DNA of 64,000 bases from CAYOYK01 sp964408185. Lineage in GTDB: Bacteria; Bacillota; Clostridia; Christensenellales; Aristaeellaceae. The stretch is from contig CAYOYK010000008.1 in the NCBI GenBank assembly GCA_964408185.1, forward strand, positions 7,888 to 71,887, written 5' to 3'. The position numbers and the translations under genes are program-made. This document shows positions 52,761 to 60,355 of this stretch, one piece after another; position 1 is the first letter of the stretch; the number at the start of each line of letters is the position of its first letter. The notes under the pieces are model-generated. The model saw only the letters and a program-made list of their open reading frames with translations. It did not search any database and had not been told where the DNA came from.

Positions 52761-55190
52761 ATGTTTTCAGGCTCAATCAAGCTGGCATGCGCGGCGCTGC
52801 TGATGGTAGCGGCGGTCGCGCTGGTCTATCTGGCGGAGAAGCGGACGGCGCTGGGCCGAATCAGACCGTGGGCGAGGCAGCTCGTGATCGGCGTGATTTT
52901 TGGCGGGCTGGCGGTTATGGGTACGGAGTTTGGCGTACAGGCGAACGGCGCGACACTCAACGTGCGGGACGCCGCCCCGCTGTGCGCCGGGCTGATCTTC
53001 GGCGCGCCTGCGGGGATCATCGCCGGGCTGATCGGCGGCGTGGAGCGGTGGTTTGCCGTATATTGGGGCGCGGGCGCGTACACGCGGCTCGCCTGCTCGC
53101 TGTCCACCGTTATGGCCGGGCTGCTGGCGGCCGCGCTTCGCAGGCATATGTTCGACAACAAAAAGCCATCCTGGTTCTATGGGCTGGCGGTCGGACTGGT
53201 GATGGAAGTGCTGCACATGCTCATGATCTTCCTCACCCACATGAACGACGTGTCCACGGCCTTTACGTTTGTGGAGCTGTGCGCGCTGCCGATGATCGCC
53301 TTCAACGGCCTTGCCGTGATGCTGGCCGTGCTGACCGTTACGCTCATGGCCCGCGAGAGGCTCGCCCTGCGCAAAGACCAGCGCAAGCTGGCGGCGATCT
53401 TTCAGCGCTGGCTGCTGGTATGCGTGACGGCAGCGTTTCTGTGCACGTGCGTGTTCGTGCTGGTGCTGCAAACCTGCATTGCGCGCGGCAACGCGACCTC
53501 GCTGATGCGCATCAACATCGACGACGTGTACGGCGATATCCGCGACGCGTCCGATGTCAACCTGCTGGGGATCACCCGCCTCGCGGCCGGACGGCTGAAC
53601 GCCGCCGCCTACGGGTCCGATCGGGACGCGCTGCTTGCGCAGATGGCGGAGGAGTACGAGGTCAGCGAGATCGACGTGATCGACGACAGCGGCGTGATCG
53701 TCGCCAGCACGGAGGCGAGCTATGTCGGCTTTGATATGGCCGGCGGGGAGCAATCCGCCGCGTTTCTGGCGCTGCTTGGCGATGCGAAGGAGCTCGTGCA
53801 GGCGTATCAGCCCATGGCCTTTAACGAAGCGGTATACCGCAAGTACGCCGGGGTCGCGCTGCTGGGCGGCGGGTTTGTGCAGGTGGGCTATGACGCGGAG
53901 CGCTTCCAGCGGGATCTGGATACCGTGGTCGTCGGCGCGGCGCATAACCGCCACATCGGCGAGAACGGCTACCTGATGATTCTGGATGAGAACGGCCGTA
54001 TCCGCAGCGACGGACGCGAGCGCACCGGCACGACGCTGTCGGATGCGGGCGCGCGGCTGCCGGCGCAGACCGACGGCCTGTTTGAGCTGAACCTGTACGG
54101 GGAGTCCTCCCTGTGCCTGTACGCCGAGGCGGAGGGCTACGGCATACTGGCCGTCATGCCGCGCGACGAGGTGATGCGCCCGCGCGACATATCCGCCTAT
54201 ATGACGGCGTTTATGGAGATCATCCTCTTTGCGGCGCTGTTTACGATGATCTACTTCCTGCTCAAGCGGCAGGTGGTGCGCAGCATCAACAGCGTCAACC
54301 AATCGCTGGGCCGCATTACGGGCGGCGACCTGAGCGAGGAGGTGCGGGTGCGCTCCAGCGAGGAGTTTGCCTCGCTGTCCGAGGATATCAACATGACGGT
54401 GGACACCCTCAAGGGCTACATTGCCGAGGCTGCCGCGCGGCTGGACCGGGAGCTGGAGCTGGCGCGCAGCATCCAGCATTCCGCGCTGCCGTCCGTATTC
54501 CCGCCCTACCCCAACCGCGGGGAGTTTGACCTGTATGCGCTGATGAACACAGCCAAGGAGGTCGGCGGGGACTTCTACGATTTTTACTTTCTGGATGAGG
54601 ACCATTTGGCGTTCCTGATCGCAGACGTGTCGGGCAAGGGCGTTCCCGCCGCGCTGTTTATGATGACGGCCAAAACGACGCTCAAGGGTCAGGTGGAATC
54701 CCGCGCCGATTTGGCGGATGCTGTCGCGCACGCGAACGCGCGGCTTTGCGAGGGCAACGACGCGGGCATGTTTGTCACCGCGTGGCAGGGTGTGCTGGAT
54801 GTGCGCGCGGGGCTTGTGACCTATGTGAACGCCGGGCACAACCCGCCGCTGGTGCGCCATGCGGACGGCGCGTTTGAGTACCTGCGCGGGCGGGGCGGCT
54901 TTGTGCTGGCGGGCGTGGAGGGCGTGCGCTATCGGACGCAGACGCTGCAGCTGCTGCCCGGAGACGCGCTCTTCCTGTACACCGACGGCGTGACGGAGGC
55001 GACCGACGCGGCCGAGCAGCTCTACGGCGAGGATCGGCTGCTTGCGGCCCTGAACGCCAGCGCGGATGCGGACGCGCAGACCATGACGGCCCGCGTTCAA
55101 GCGGACGTGGAGCGCTTTGTGGGCGAAGCGCCCCAGTTTGACGATATCACCATGCTGGCGCTGCGCTATTTGGGAGGCGAGAAGCAATGA
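52761..55190 (+). CDS. Membrane SpoIIE-type PP2C phosphatase with LytS-like, Cache-like and HAMP parts
   Basis: 809 residues. An N-terminal 5TM-LYT block (about 1-205) is recognised by NVRDAAPLCAGLIFGAPAG and GLIGGVERW. A further helix (about 215-240) leads to an outside Cache-like sensor (about 245-465), then a helix (475-498), a HAMP domain (about 500-555), a coiled linker (ARLDRELELARSIQHSALP) and the SpoIIE/PP2C domain (about 585-805) with EVGGDFYDFYFL, LIADVSGKGVPAAL and TDGVTEATD, the metal-binding aspartates. It should dephosphorylate a STAS protein in response to an outside signal. It overlaps by ATGA with an RsbW-like gene. AGAGGAGAGG precedes ATG 52761, so an earlier ATG at 52731 is not used. 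Confidence 0.92.
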   Translation: MFSGSIKLACAALLMVAAVALVYLAEKRTALGRIRPWARQLVIGVIFGGLAVMGTEFGVQANGATLNVRDAAPLCAGLIFGAPAGIIAGLIGGVERWFAVYWGAGAYTRLACSLSTVMAGLLAAALRRHMFDNKKPSWFYGLAVGLVMEVLHMLMIFLTHMNDVSTAFTFVELCALPMIAFNGLAVMLAVLTVTLMARERLALRKDQRKLAAIFQRWLLVCVTAAFLCTCVFVLVLQTCIARGNATSLMRINIDDVYGDIRDASDVNLLGITRLAAGRLNAAAYGSDRDALLAQMAEEYEVSEIDVIDDSGVIVASTEASYVGFDMAGGEQSAAFLALLGDAKELVQAYQPMAFNEAVYRKYAGVALLGGGFVQVGYDAERFQRDLDTVVVGAAHNRHIGENGYLMILDENGRIRSDGRERTGTTLSDAGARLPAQTDGLFELNLYGESSLCLYAEAEGYGILAVMPRDEVMRPRDISAYMTAFMEIILFAALFTMIYFLLKRQVVRSINSVNQSLGRITGGDLSEEVRVRSSEEFASLSEDINMTVDTLKGYIAEAAARLDRELELARSIQHSALPSVFPPYPNRGEFDLYALMNTAKEVGGDFYDFYFLDEDHLAFLIADVSGKGVPAALFMMTAKTTLKGQVESRADLADAVAHANARLCEGNDAGMFVTAWQGVLDVRAGLVTYVNAGHNPPLVRHADGAFEYLRGRGGFVLAGVEGVRYRTQTLQLLPGDALFLYTDGVTEATDAAEQLYGEDRLLAALNASADADAQTMTARVQADVERFVGEAPQFDDITMLALRYLGGEKQ

Positions 55191-55582
55191 AACAGCTTGA
55201 CATTCGGCCCGTTGCCGAGAACACGCCGCAGGTAGCCGCTTTTGTGGAGGAGACGCTTGAGGCGCTCGATTGTCCCATGAAGGTGATGACCAGCATGAGC
55301 ATTGCGCTGGATGAGCTGTACTCCAACATTGTACGGCACAGCGGGGCCGGGCGGGCGACGGTCGCCTGCGGAGTGGAGGACGGACAGGCCGTGCTGCGCC
55401 TGATTGACGACGGCGCGCCCTACGATCCCACGCTGCGCGAGCCGCCGGACGTATCCCTCTCGGCGGAGAAGCGGGAAATCGGCGGGCTGGGGATTCACTT
55501 GGTCAGGAGGCTGATGGACTCCGTGGAGTACCGTTACGAGGACGGCCGCAACGTGCTGACCATCCGCAAGCGCTTGCCGTAG
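55187..55582 (+). CDS. RsbW/SpoIIAB-like serine kinase (HATPase)
   Basis: 131 residues. Complete anti-sigma-factor kinase features: N-box SIALDELYSNIVRHS (about 40-54), G1 RLIDDGAPYDP and G2 GGLGIHLVRRLMD. Such kinases phosphorylate STAS proteins and bind a target when the STAS protein is phosphorylated. Its start overlaps the SpoIIE gene by four bases, so kinase and phosphatase are made together; the only STAS gene in the window lies 6 kb upstream at 48947, next to a degenerate ATPase. A terminator follows. Confidence 0.93.
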   Translation: MKQLDIRPVAENTPQVAAFVEETLEALDCPMKVMTSMSIALDELYSNIVRHSGAGRATVACGVEDGQAVLRLIDDGAPYDPTLREPPDVSLSAEKREIGGLGIHLVRRLMDSVEYRYEDGRNVLTIRKRLP

Positions 55583-55592
55583 ACCCGCGACT

Positions 55593-55632
55593 GCAAACCG
55601 CCCGGACGGGTTCTTCCGTCCGGGCGGTTTGC
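55593..55632. terminator. Strong terminator after the RsbW-like gene
   Basis: A 17-bp stem, GCAAACCGCCCGGACGG (55593-55609) with CCGTCCGGGCGGTTTGC (55616-55632), loop GTTCTT. Confidence 0.85.
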
Positions 55633-55644
55633 TGCGGCCGCCGC

Positions 55645-55673
55645 GCAGTGCAGCCGCCGTGCAGTGCAGCCGC
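55645..55673 (+). repeat. Short direct repeat in the spacer before the LacI gene
   Basis: GCAGTGCAGCCGC occurs at 55645-55657 and 55661-55673 with a 16-base period. The rest of the spacer to 55785 holds nothing I recognise. Confidence 0.6.
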
Positions 55674-55785
55674 TGATTCGGTTGGCTTTATCGGCAACGC
55701 TCCTGCAAACGCCTTTCAAAAAGCGCGGCTCAGGAGCACATTGAGAAAACAGAAGGAAAGAACGGCCTGCGCCGTATTGCCGGGA

Positions 55786-56808
55786 TCACTTGCAGCTGTC
55801 CCGGCACACCACCTGCACCGGGAACAGCTGCCGCTGCGGCGCGGAATCGTCGCCCTTGATGCGCTTGTCCAGCAGGCGCACGGCGGCGGCGCTCATCGCC
55901 TGACAGCTTCCGTCCACGCTGCACAACGGAAAGACCGTCGGGGCCATGCTGTCGATGTTATCAAAGCCGATCAGGCCGATATCCTCCGGCACGCGCAGGT
56001 TGAGCGCGCGCAGCTGGGTCACCAGCCGCCGCGCGACCATATCGCAAAAAGCGACCACGCCGTTAAAGCCAAGCCGATACAGCCCCGCGATGCGCTCGGC
56101 TGTGCCGACCGCGTCGTCCTCGCCCGCCTCGTTGAGGTTGCGGATCACGCGCATGTCGCCATCGGGGATGGCGGCCTCCTTGCAGGCGCGGAAGAAGCCG
56201 TCCCGGCGCAGGTTGATGCTGTGGATCAGGTTGGAGTCGTACACATAGATCAGCTTGCGGCGGCCCTGCTCGATCAGGTGCTTTGTGGCCAGATAGCCGG
56301 CCTCCTCCTCCTCGCAGAGCACACAATCGACGGGCTCGTTCTCAAACTCGCGCGCGAGGATGACAAACGGGATGCCGCCGCTGTGCAGCAGGGACAAGCA
56401 ATCCGCATTCTCTTGACTGGGGAAGAGGATGATGCCGTCCACGTTGTGCCCCATCGCGGTGCGGATGGCCTTCAGCTCGCGGTCGGCCTTTTCGTGCGAG
56501 GAGAGCAGCATTACGGTGTAGCCCAGCTCGTTGGCGGCGCGTTCCACATTATCAAATATGATGGCGAAGTATGGGTTGGTCAAATGGCCGACGATCAGCG
56601 CCAGCGTGTGGGTGCTGCCCGAACGCAGCGAGCTGGCCATGTGGTTGCGCACATAGCCCATCTCGTGAGCCTTATCGCGGATGAGCGCCGTCGTGGCGGC
56701 GGAGATGTCCGGCATGCCCATCAGCGCGCGGGATACCGTGTTGACCGTGAAACCGGTGGCTTGCGCGACGTCCTTCATGGTGGTGCGGCGATTTGCTTGC
56801 TCGTCCAT
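55786..56808 (-). CDS. LacI family transcriptional repressor of the arabinan locus
   Basis: 340 residues. The N-terminal helix-turn-helix (TMKDVAQATGFTVNTVSRAL, about 10-29) and hinge (MASSLRSGSTHTLALIVGHL) are followed by the periplasmic-binding-like sensor domain (about 62-335) with NPYFAIIFDNVERAA, VDGIILFPS and DIGLIGFDNIDSMAP. It is divergent from an arabinoside importer and two arabinofuranosidases, and palindromes ATGAACGTTCAT flank both promoters; the inducer is probably an arabinose-containing sugar. The regulator is LacI-type, not AraR (GntR-LacI) as in Bacillus. Its own promoter at 56835-56862 has an operator just upstream, so autoregulation is likely. Confidence 0.94.
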   Translation of the reverse strand: MDEQANRRTTMKDVAQATGFTVNTVSRALMGMPDISAATTALIRDKAHEMGYVRNHMASSLRSGSTHTLALIVGHLTNPYFAIIFDNVERAANELGYTVMLLSSHEKADRELKAIRTAMGHNVDGIILFPSQENADCLSLLHSGGIPFVILAREFENEPVDCVLCEEEEAGYLATKHLIEQGRRKLIYVYDSNLIHSINLRRDGFFRACKEAAIPDGDMRVIRNLNEAGEDDAVGTAERIAGLYRLGFNGVVAFCDMVARRLVTQLRALNLRVPEDIGLIGFDNIDSMAPTVFPLCSVDGSCQAMSAAAVRLLDKRIKGDDSAPQRQLFPVQVVCRDSCK

Positions 56809-56834
56809 TCCTCCGGCCTCCTTTATCAGTAGCT

Positions 56835-56862
56835 ATTATACAGAAAACAAAAGCCTTGTCAA
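56835..56862 (-). promoter_or_regulatory. Promoter of the LacI regulator gene
   Basis: On the minus strand perfect TTGACA (56862-56857), 16 bases, perfect TATAAT (56840-56835). Confidence 0.8.
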
Positions 56863-56870
56863 GCGGCGGC

Positions 56871-56882
56871 ATGAACGTTCAT
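56871..56882. promoter_or_regulatory. LacI-type operator O1
   Basis: Perfect palindrome ATGAACGTTCAT, nine bases upstream of the -35 of the regulator promoter. Confidence 0.8.
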
Positions 56883-56965
56883 ACCAGAATATGGAACAAC
56901 AAAAGGCGCATCGTACGCGGAAAAATGTATAATTTGGTAAAATAAATTTATTTTTGAAAATCCTA

Positions 56966-56994
56966 TTGACAAGCCGGGAGACCTTGGGTATAAT
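56966..56994 (+). promoter_or_regulatory. Consensus sigma-A promoter of the arabinan operon
   Basis: Perfect TTGACA (56966-56971), 17 bases, perfect TATAAT (56989-56994). It needs strong repression, in line with the operators. Confidence 0.9.
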
Positions 56995-57009
56995 CATCCC
57001 ATCAGAGGA

Positions 57010-57023
57010 CATGAACGTTCATG
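57010..57023. promoter_or_regulatory. LacI-type operator O2
   Basis: Perfect 14-base palindrome CATGAACGTTCATG centred about 15 bases after the expected transcription start, a classical repression position. Confidence 0.85.
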
Positions 57024-57069
57024 TTATCAACGCGAGCGGATGGGCGCAAAAAGCCAGCCGTTTGGTCAC

Positions 57070-57083
57070 GGAAACGTTCATGC
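57070..57083. promoter_or_regulatory. Imperfect LacI-type operator O3
   Basis: GGAAACGTTCATGC keeps AACGTTCATG, one full half and the centre, of O2; it lies in the leader 60 bases after O2, centre to centre. Confidence 0.5.
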
Positions 57084-57118
57084 AGGCACTGATCGATTAA
57101 AAAGGAGGAAAACTCGGA

Positions 57119-58435
57119 ATGAAAAAACTGCTTGCGATCCTGCTCGCCGCCATGATGCTGCTTGGCATGACGGCCGCCGTGGCCGAGGAGAAGGTCACCA
57201 TCACGTACTCCTATTGGGGAACGCCGGAAGAATCCGCCTCCACGCAGGCCGTGCTGGACGCCTACAACGCCTCTCAGGACAAGGTGACCGTTGAGCTGAT
57301 GTGCATCCCCAACGAGGAATACACCGCCAAGCTGAACGCCATGGCCACCGGCGATTCCATGCCCGACTGCGGTATCATGAACGAGAACGGCGTTCTGGCC
57401 TTCGCCAATGCCGGCATGCTGGCCGACATCAGCGATATGTACGCCAACTCCGATTCTAAGCCCTTGGATTGCTTGGCCTTCAAAGCGGACGGCAAGACGG
57501 TTGCCTACTCCGGCTGCTGCGAAATCCTGATGCTCTACTACAACAAGGATATGTTTGACGCCGCCGGGATCGCCTATCCCGCCGCCGACGTTGCGAACGC
57601 TTGGACTTGGGACCAGTTCATCGAGGTTGCCAAGCAGCTGACTCTCGACGCCAACGGAAAGCACCCCGGCGAGGACGGCTTTGACGAGAACGCAATTGTG
57701 CAGTATGGCTGCAACGTGGACAACTGGACTTGGCAGCTTGAAGTCTGGGCGCAGAGCAACGGCGGCGCTTGGTTCAGCGAGGATGGCAAGGAATGCACCA
57801 TCAACAGCCCCGAAGCCATCGAGGCCATCCAGAAGGTTGCCGATCTGTACTTGGTTGAGCATGTCGCGCCTTACTATGACGGCCATGCCGACGAAGGCAT
57901 CACCCGCTCCATCGCTGCCGGCAACGTGGCCATGGCCACCGGCGGCGCGTGGAACATGGGCACCGCGATGCCCGGCGTGGACTTCAACTGGGGAATCGCC
58001 GTTCTGCCTTACATGAAGACCCCCGTTACCGCTTGCACCTCCGGCCCGCAGGTCGTATTCGCCGGCAGCAAGCACCAGCGCGAGGCGATGGACTTCATCG
58101 CTTGGTACACGCAGGAAGAAAACAGCTGGGGCCTGATCAGCAGCGGCATCTGGATGCCTTTGCTTGAGAAGTACTACGCCGATCCGACCTTCACCGACAA
58201 GTGGCTCAAGGACGAGGCCTTCCCCGTGAAGGATTACGACATGGCCAAGGCCGTTCTGGTGGACTACACCATGAACAACGCCAAGTCCGCCTGCTGGTAC
58301 TACACCCCCAACACGAGCAGCTTTATCGACGCGCTGCGCACCGTGCTTGGCCCCGTGTGGAACGGCGAGCAAACCGCGGAGCAGGCGATCACCGCCGGCT
58401 ATGACACGCTGGTTGCCTCCATGGAGGATTTCTAA
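57119..58435 (+). CDS. Sugar ABC transporter solute-binding protein (family 1)
   Basis: 438 residues. A signal peptide ends near TAAVA-EEKV; there is no lipobox Cys, which is unusual for a Gram-positive binding protein. The mature part is a family 1 extracellular solute-binding protein: VTITYSYWGTPEESAST, EYTAKLNAMATGDSMPD, MLYYNKDMFDAAGI, WTWDQFIEVAKQLT and an ITRSIAAGNVAMATGG loop. It should bind arabino-oligosaccharides for the permeases downstream. GGAGGAAAA precedes ATG 57119. A hairpin with T tract after the stop probably makes it more abundant than the permeases. Confidence 0.94.
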   Translation: MKKLLAILLAAMMLLGMTAAVAEEKVTITYSYWGTPEESASTQAVLDAYNASQDKVTVELMCIPNEEYTAKLNAMATGDSMPDCGIMNENGVLAFANAGMLADISDMYANSDSKPLDCLAFKADGKTVAYSGCCEILMLYYNKDMFDAAGIAYPAADVANAWTWDQFIEVAKQLTLDANGKHPGEDGFDENAIVQYGCNVDNWTWQLEVWAQSNGGAWFSEDGKECTINSPEAIEAIQKVADLYLVEHVAPYYDGHADEGITRSIAAGNVAMATGGAWNMGTAMPGVDFNWGIAVLPYMKTPVTACTSGPQVVFAGSKHQREAMDFIAWYTQEENSWGLISSGIWMPLLEKYYADPTFTDKWLKDEAFPVKDYDMAKAVLVDYTMNNAKSACWYYTPNTSSFIDALRTVLGPVWNGEQTAEQAITAGYDTLVASMEDF

Positions 58436-58450
58436 GCCAAACCTAGAAGA

Positions 58451-58485
58451 GGGAAGCGTTCGCGCTTGCGGGCGCTTCCCTTTTT
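58451..58485 (+). terminator. Partial terminator/attenuator between binding protein and permeases
   Basis: GGGAAGCG (58451-58458) pairs with CGCTTCCC (58473-58480), with an inner CGC/GCG pair, followed by TTTTT. Read-through is needed for the permeases, which have no visible promoter. Confidence 0.75.
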
Positions 58486-58520
58486 CAAGCCCGAATGACA
58501 ATCATCCACAGAGGTGCGTT

Positions 58521-59438
58521 ATGAGTCAAGCAAAAGCCATCAACCGCATGCGCCGTGCCGAGTCCATCACCGCGTATGCCTGCCTAACCCCATCCCTGAT
58601 CGGACTGGTGTGTATCACGTACCTGCCGCTGCTGGCGGTGGTGGTGCTCAGCTTTACCAATTGGCGCGGCGTTTCCACGCCGGAATTCATCGGCCTGAGC
58701 AATTATGTTCGCCTGTTTACGCGCGACCCGTATTTTAAGGATTCTATTCTTGTTACCATGTACTACGCCCTGTTAAGCGTTGTGGGCAGCATGCTCTACT
58801 CGCTGATCGTGGCGATGCTCCTCAACCGCAAAATTCCCGCCCGCGGGTTCTTCCGCGCGGTGTTCTACTTGCCGTACGTGCTGCCCGCCATGGCCGTCTA
58901 TCTTGGCTGGAGCTGGCTGTACGATTACAACAACGGCTTTTTCAACTACATCCTTGTCTCCCTTGGAATGGGCAAGTCCAATTTCCTCAACGATTCGGCC
59001 ATGGCCGTGCCGTGCCTGTCGCTCATTTCCGTATGGCTCAGCGGCAACTTGATTGTCATCTTCCTTGCGGGGCTGCAAAACGTGCCGCGCGTCTATCATG
59101 AGGCTGCCGAGATCGACGGCGCGAACGCGTGGCAGCGCTTCTTCAATGTGACGCTGCCCTGCATGACGCCCATCATTTTCTACAATTTGCTCATGTCGCT
59201 GGTGACCAACATGCAGGTGGTCACGCCCGCGCTGGCATTGACGCAGGGCGGGCCCGGCAATGCGACCTGCTTTATGTCGTTCATCCTGTACCGCTATGCC
59301 TTTAAGGATGTGCCCAGCCGATTTGGCTATTCCAGCGCGATTTCCGTGGTGCTCTTTATCCTGATTGGGATTTTTACGGCCGTGCTGTTTGCCACCAGCA
59401 AGAGCTGGATCTTCTACGAAGGGGGCGATGACAAATGA
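58521..59438 (+). CDS. Sugar ABC transporter permease 1
   Basis: 305 residues with six membrane helices, of the MalF/UgpA type. The coupling loop is EAAEIDGANAWQRFFNVTLP, the EAA motif that contacts the ATPase. ACLTPSLIGLVCITYLPLL near the start is typical of carbohydrate permeases. GAGGTG precedes ATG 58521; an in-frame upstream opening lies inside the binding-protein gene and is ignored. It overlaps permease 2 by ATGA. No ATP-binding subunit gene is in the operon, so a shared MsmK/MsiK-type ATPase elsewhere is expected. Confidence 0.95.
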   Translation: MSQAKAINRMRRAESITAYACLTPSLIGLVCITYLPLLAVVVLSFTNWRGVSTPEFIGLSNYVRLFTRDPYFKDSILVTMYYALLSVVGSMLYSLIVAMLLNRKIPARGFFRAVFYLPYVLPAMAVYLGWSWLYDYNNGFFNYILVSLGMGKSNFLNDSAMAVPCLSLISVWLSGNLIVIFLAGLQNVPRVYHEAAEIDGANAWQRFFNVTLPCMTPIIFYNLLMSLVTNMQVVTPALALTQGGPGNATCFMSFILYRYAFKDVPSRFGYSSAISVVLFILIGIFTAVLFATSKSWIFYEGGDDK

Positions 59439-60346
59439 CAGACCACGCGACGCTGTCCGCGCGGATGTGTGCCGACGGCTCAAAGCCGACGGGAACGCAT
59501 TACAGGAGCCGCCGCACCATGACGACCGTCGGCAACATTGTGTCGATTCTGCTGCTGGTAATCCTGACGCTGGTCGTCATGCTGCCCATTTGGTGGATCG
59601 TTCGCTCCAGCCTGATGACCAATGCGGAGCTGTACGCCTATCCGCCGACCTTCGTGCCCTACGTGTGGCGCTTTGGCAACTATGCCGAGACGCTGCAATA
59701 CTTCCCGTTCTTTACGTATCTCAAAAACTCGCTGGTCATCATCGTTCCCAGCGTGCTGGGCGCGGTCATCACGGCGACGCTGGGCGGCTATGCCTTTGCG
59801 CGCCTGCGCTTCAAGGGGAAAAAGGTGCTCTTTGCCATGTGCGTAGGCTCCATGCTGCTGCCCAACATGGTCATCCTCGTGCCGCAGTATATCGGCTGGA
59901 CGCAGCTGCTGCACCTGAACGATACCTACTGGCCGCTGATCCTGCCGCATTTCTGCGGCGGCGGCGCGTTTAACATCTTTCTCATCCGGCAGTTTGTGCG
60001 CACGGTGCCCCGCGAGCTGGACGAGGCGGCGACCATCGACGGCTGCGGGCATCTCCGCATTCTGTTTTCGATCATCATCCCGGCCATCGTGCCCGCGATG
60101 ATCGTGGTTGGGCTGCTCAAATTCATCGAGCTGTGGAACGATCTGCTCCAGCAGGTCATCTACATCAACTATCAGAAGGATTTTACCATCGCCCTCGGCC
60201 TGAGCCTCTTTAAGGGCGCGCTCAAGAGCGATTGGAGCAAGATCATGTGCGCGACGTGCATGGCCTTCGTCCCCGGCATTGTGTTTTATCTCATCGGTCA
60301 GAAATACTTTGTGGAAGGTATCGTCATGACCGGCATGAAGAATTGA
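59435..60346 (+). CDS. Sugar ABC transporter permease 2
   Basis: 303 residues, MalG type, with six membrane helices. The coupling motif is ELDEAATIDGCGHLRILFSIIIP. The first 28 residues form a hydrophilic extension before MTTVGNIVSILLLVI; the true start may be ATG 59519, but ATG 59435 overlaps the permease 1 stop and has GGGGG upstream. The C-terminal QKYFVEGIVMTGMKN is typical of the family. It completes the membrane part of the importer and is followed after nine bases by the GH51 gene. Confidence 0.95.
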   Translation: MTDHATLSARMCADGSKPTGTHYRSRRTMTTVGNIVSILLLVILTLVVMLPIWWIVRSSLMTNAELYAYPPTFVPYVWRFGNYAETLQYFPFFTYLKNSLVIIVPSVLGAVITATLGGYAFARLRFKGKKVLFAMCVGSMLLPNMVILVPQYIGWTQLLHLNDTYWPLILPHFCGGGAFNIFLIRQFVRTVPRELDEAATIDGCGHLRILFSIIIPAIVPAMIVVGLLKFIELWNDLLQQVIYINYQKDFTIALGLSLFKGALKSDWSKIMCATCMAFVPGIVFYLIGQKYFVEGIVMTGMKN

Positions 60347-60355
60347 GGAATCAGC

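Noticed and set aside
52773..55187. An 804-codon open frame on the minus strand
   Set aside because: Antisense to the SpoIIE phosphatase gene, no motifs, His/Arg/Gln-rich shadow composition.
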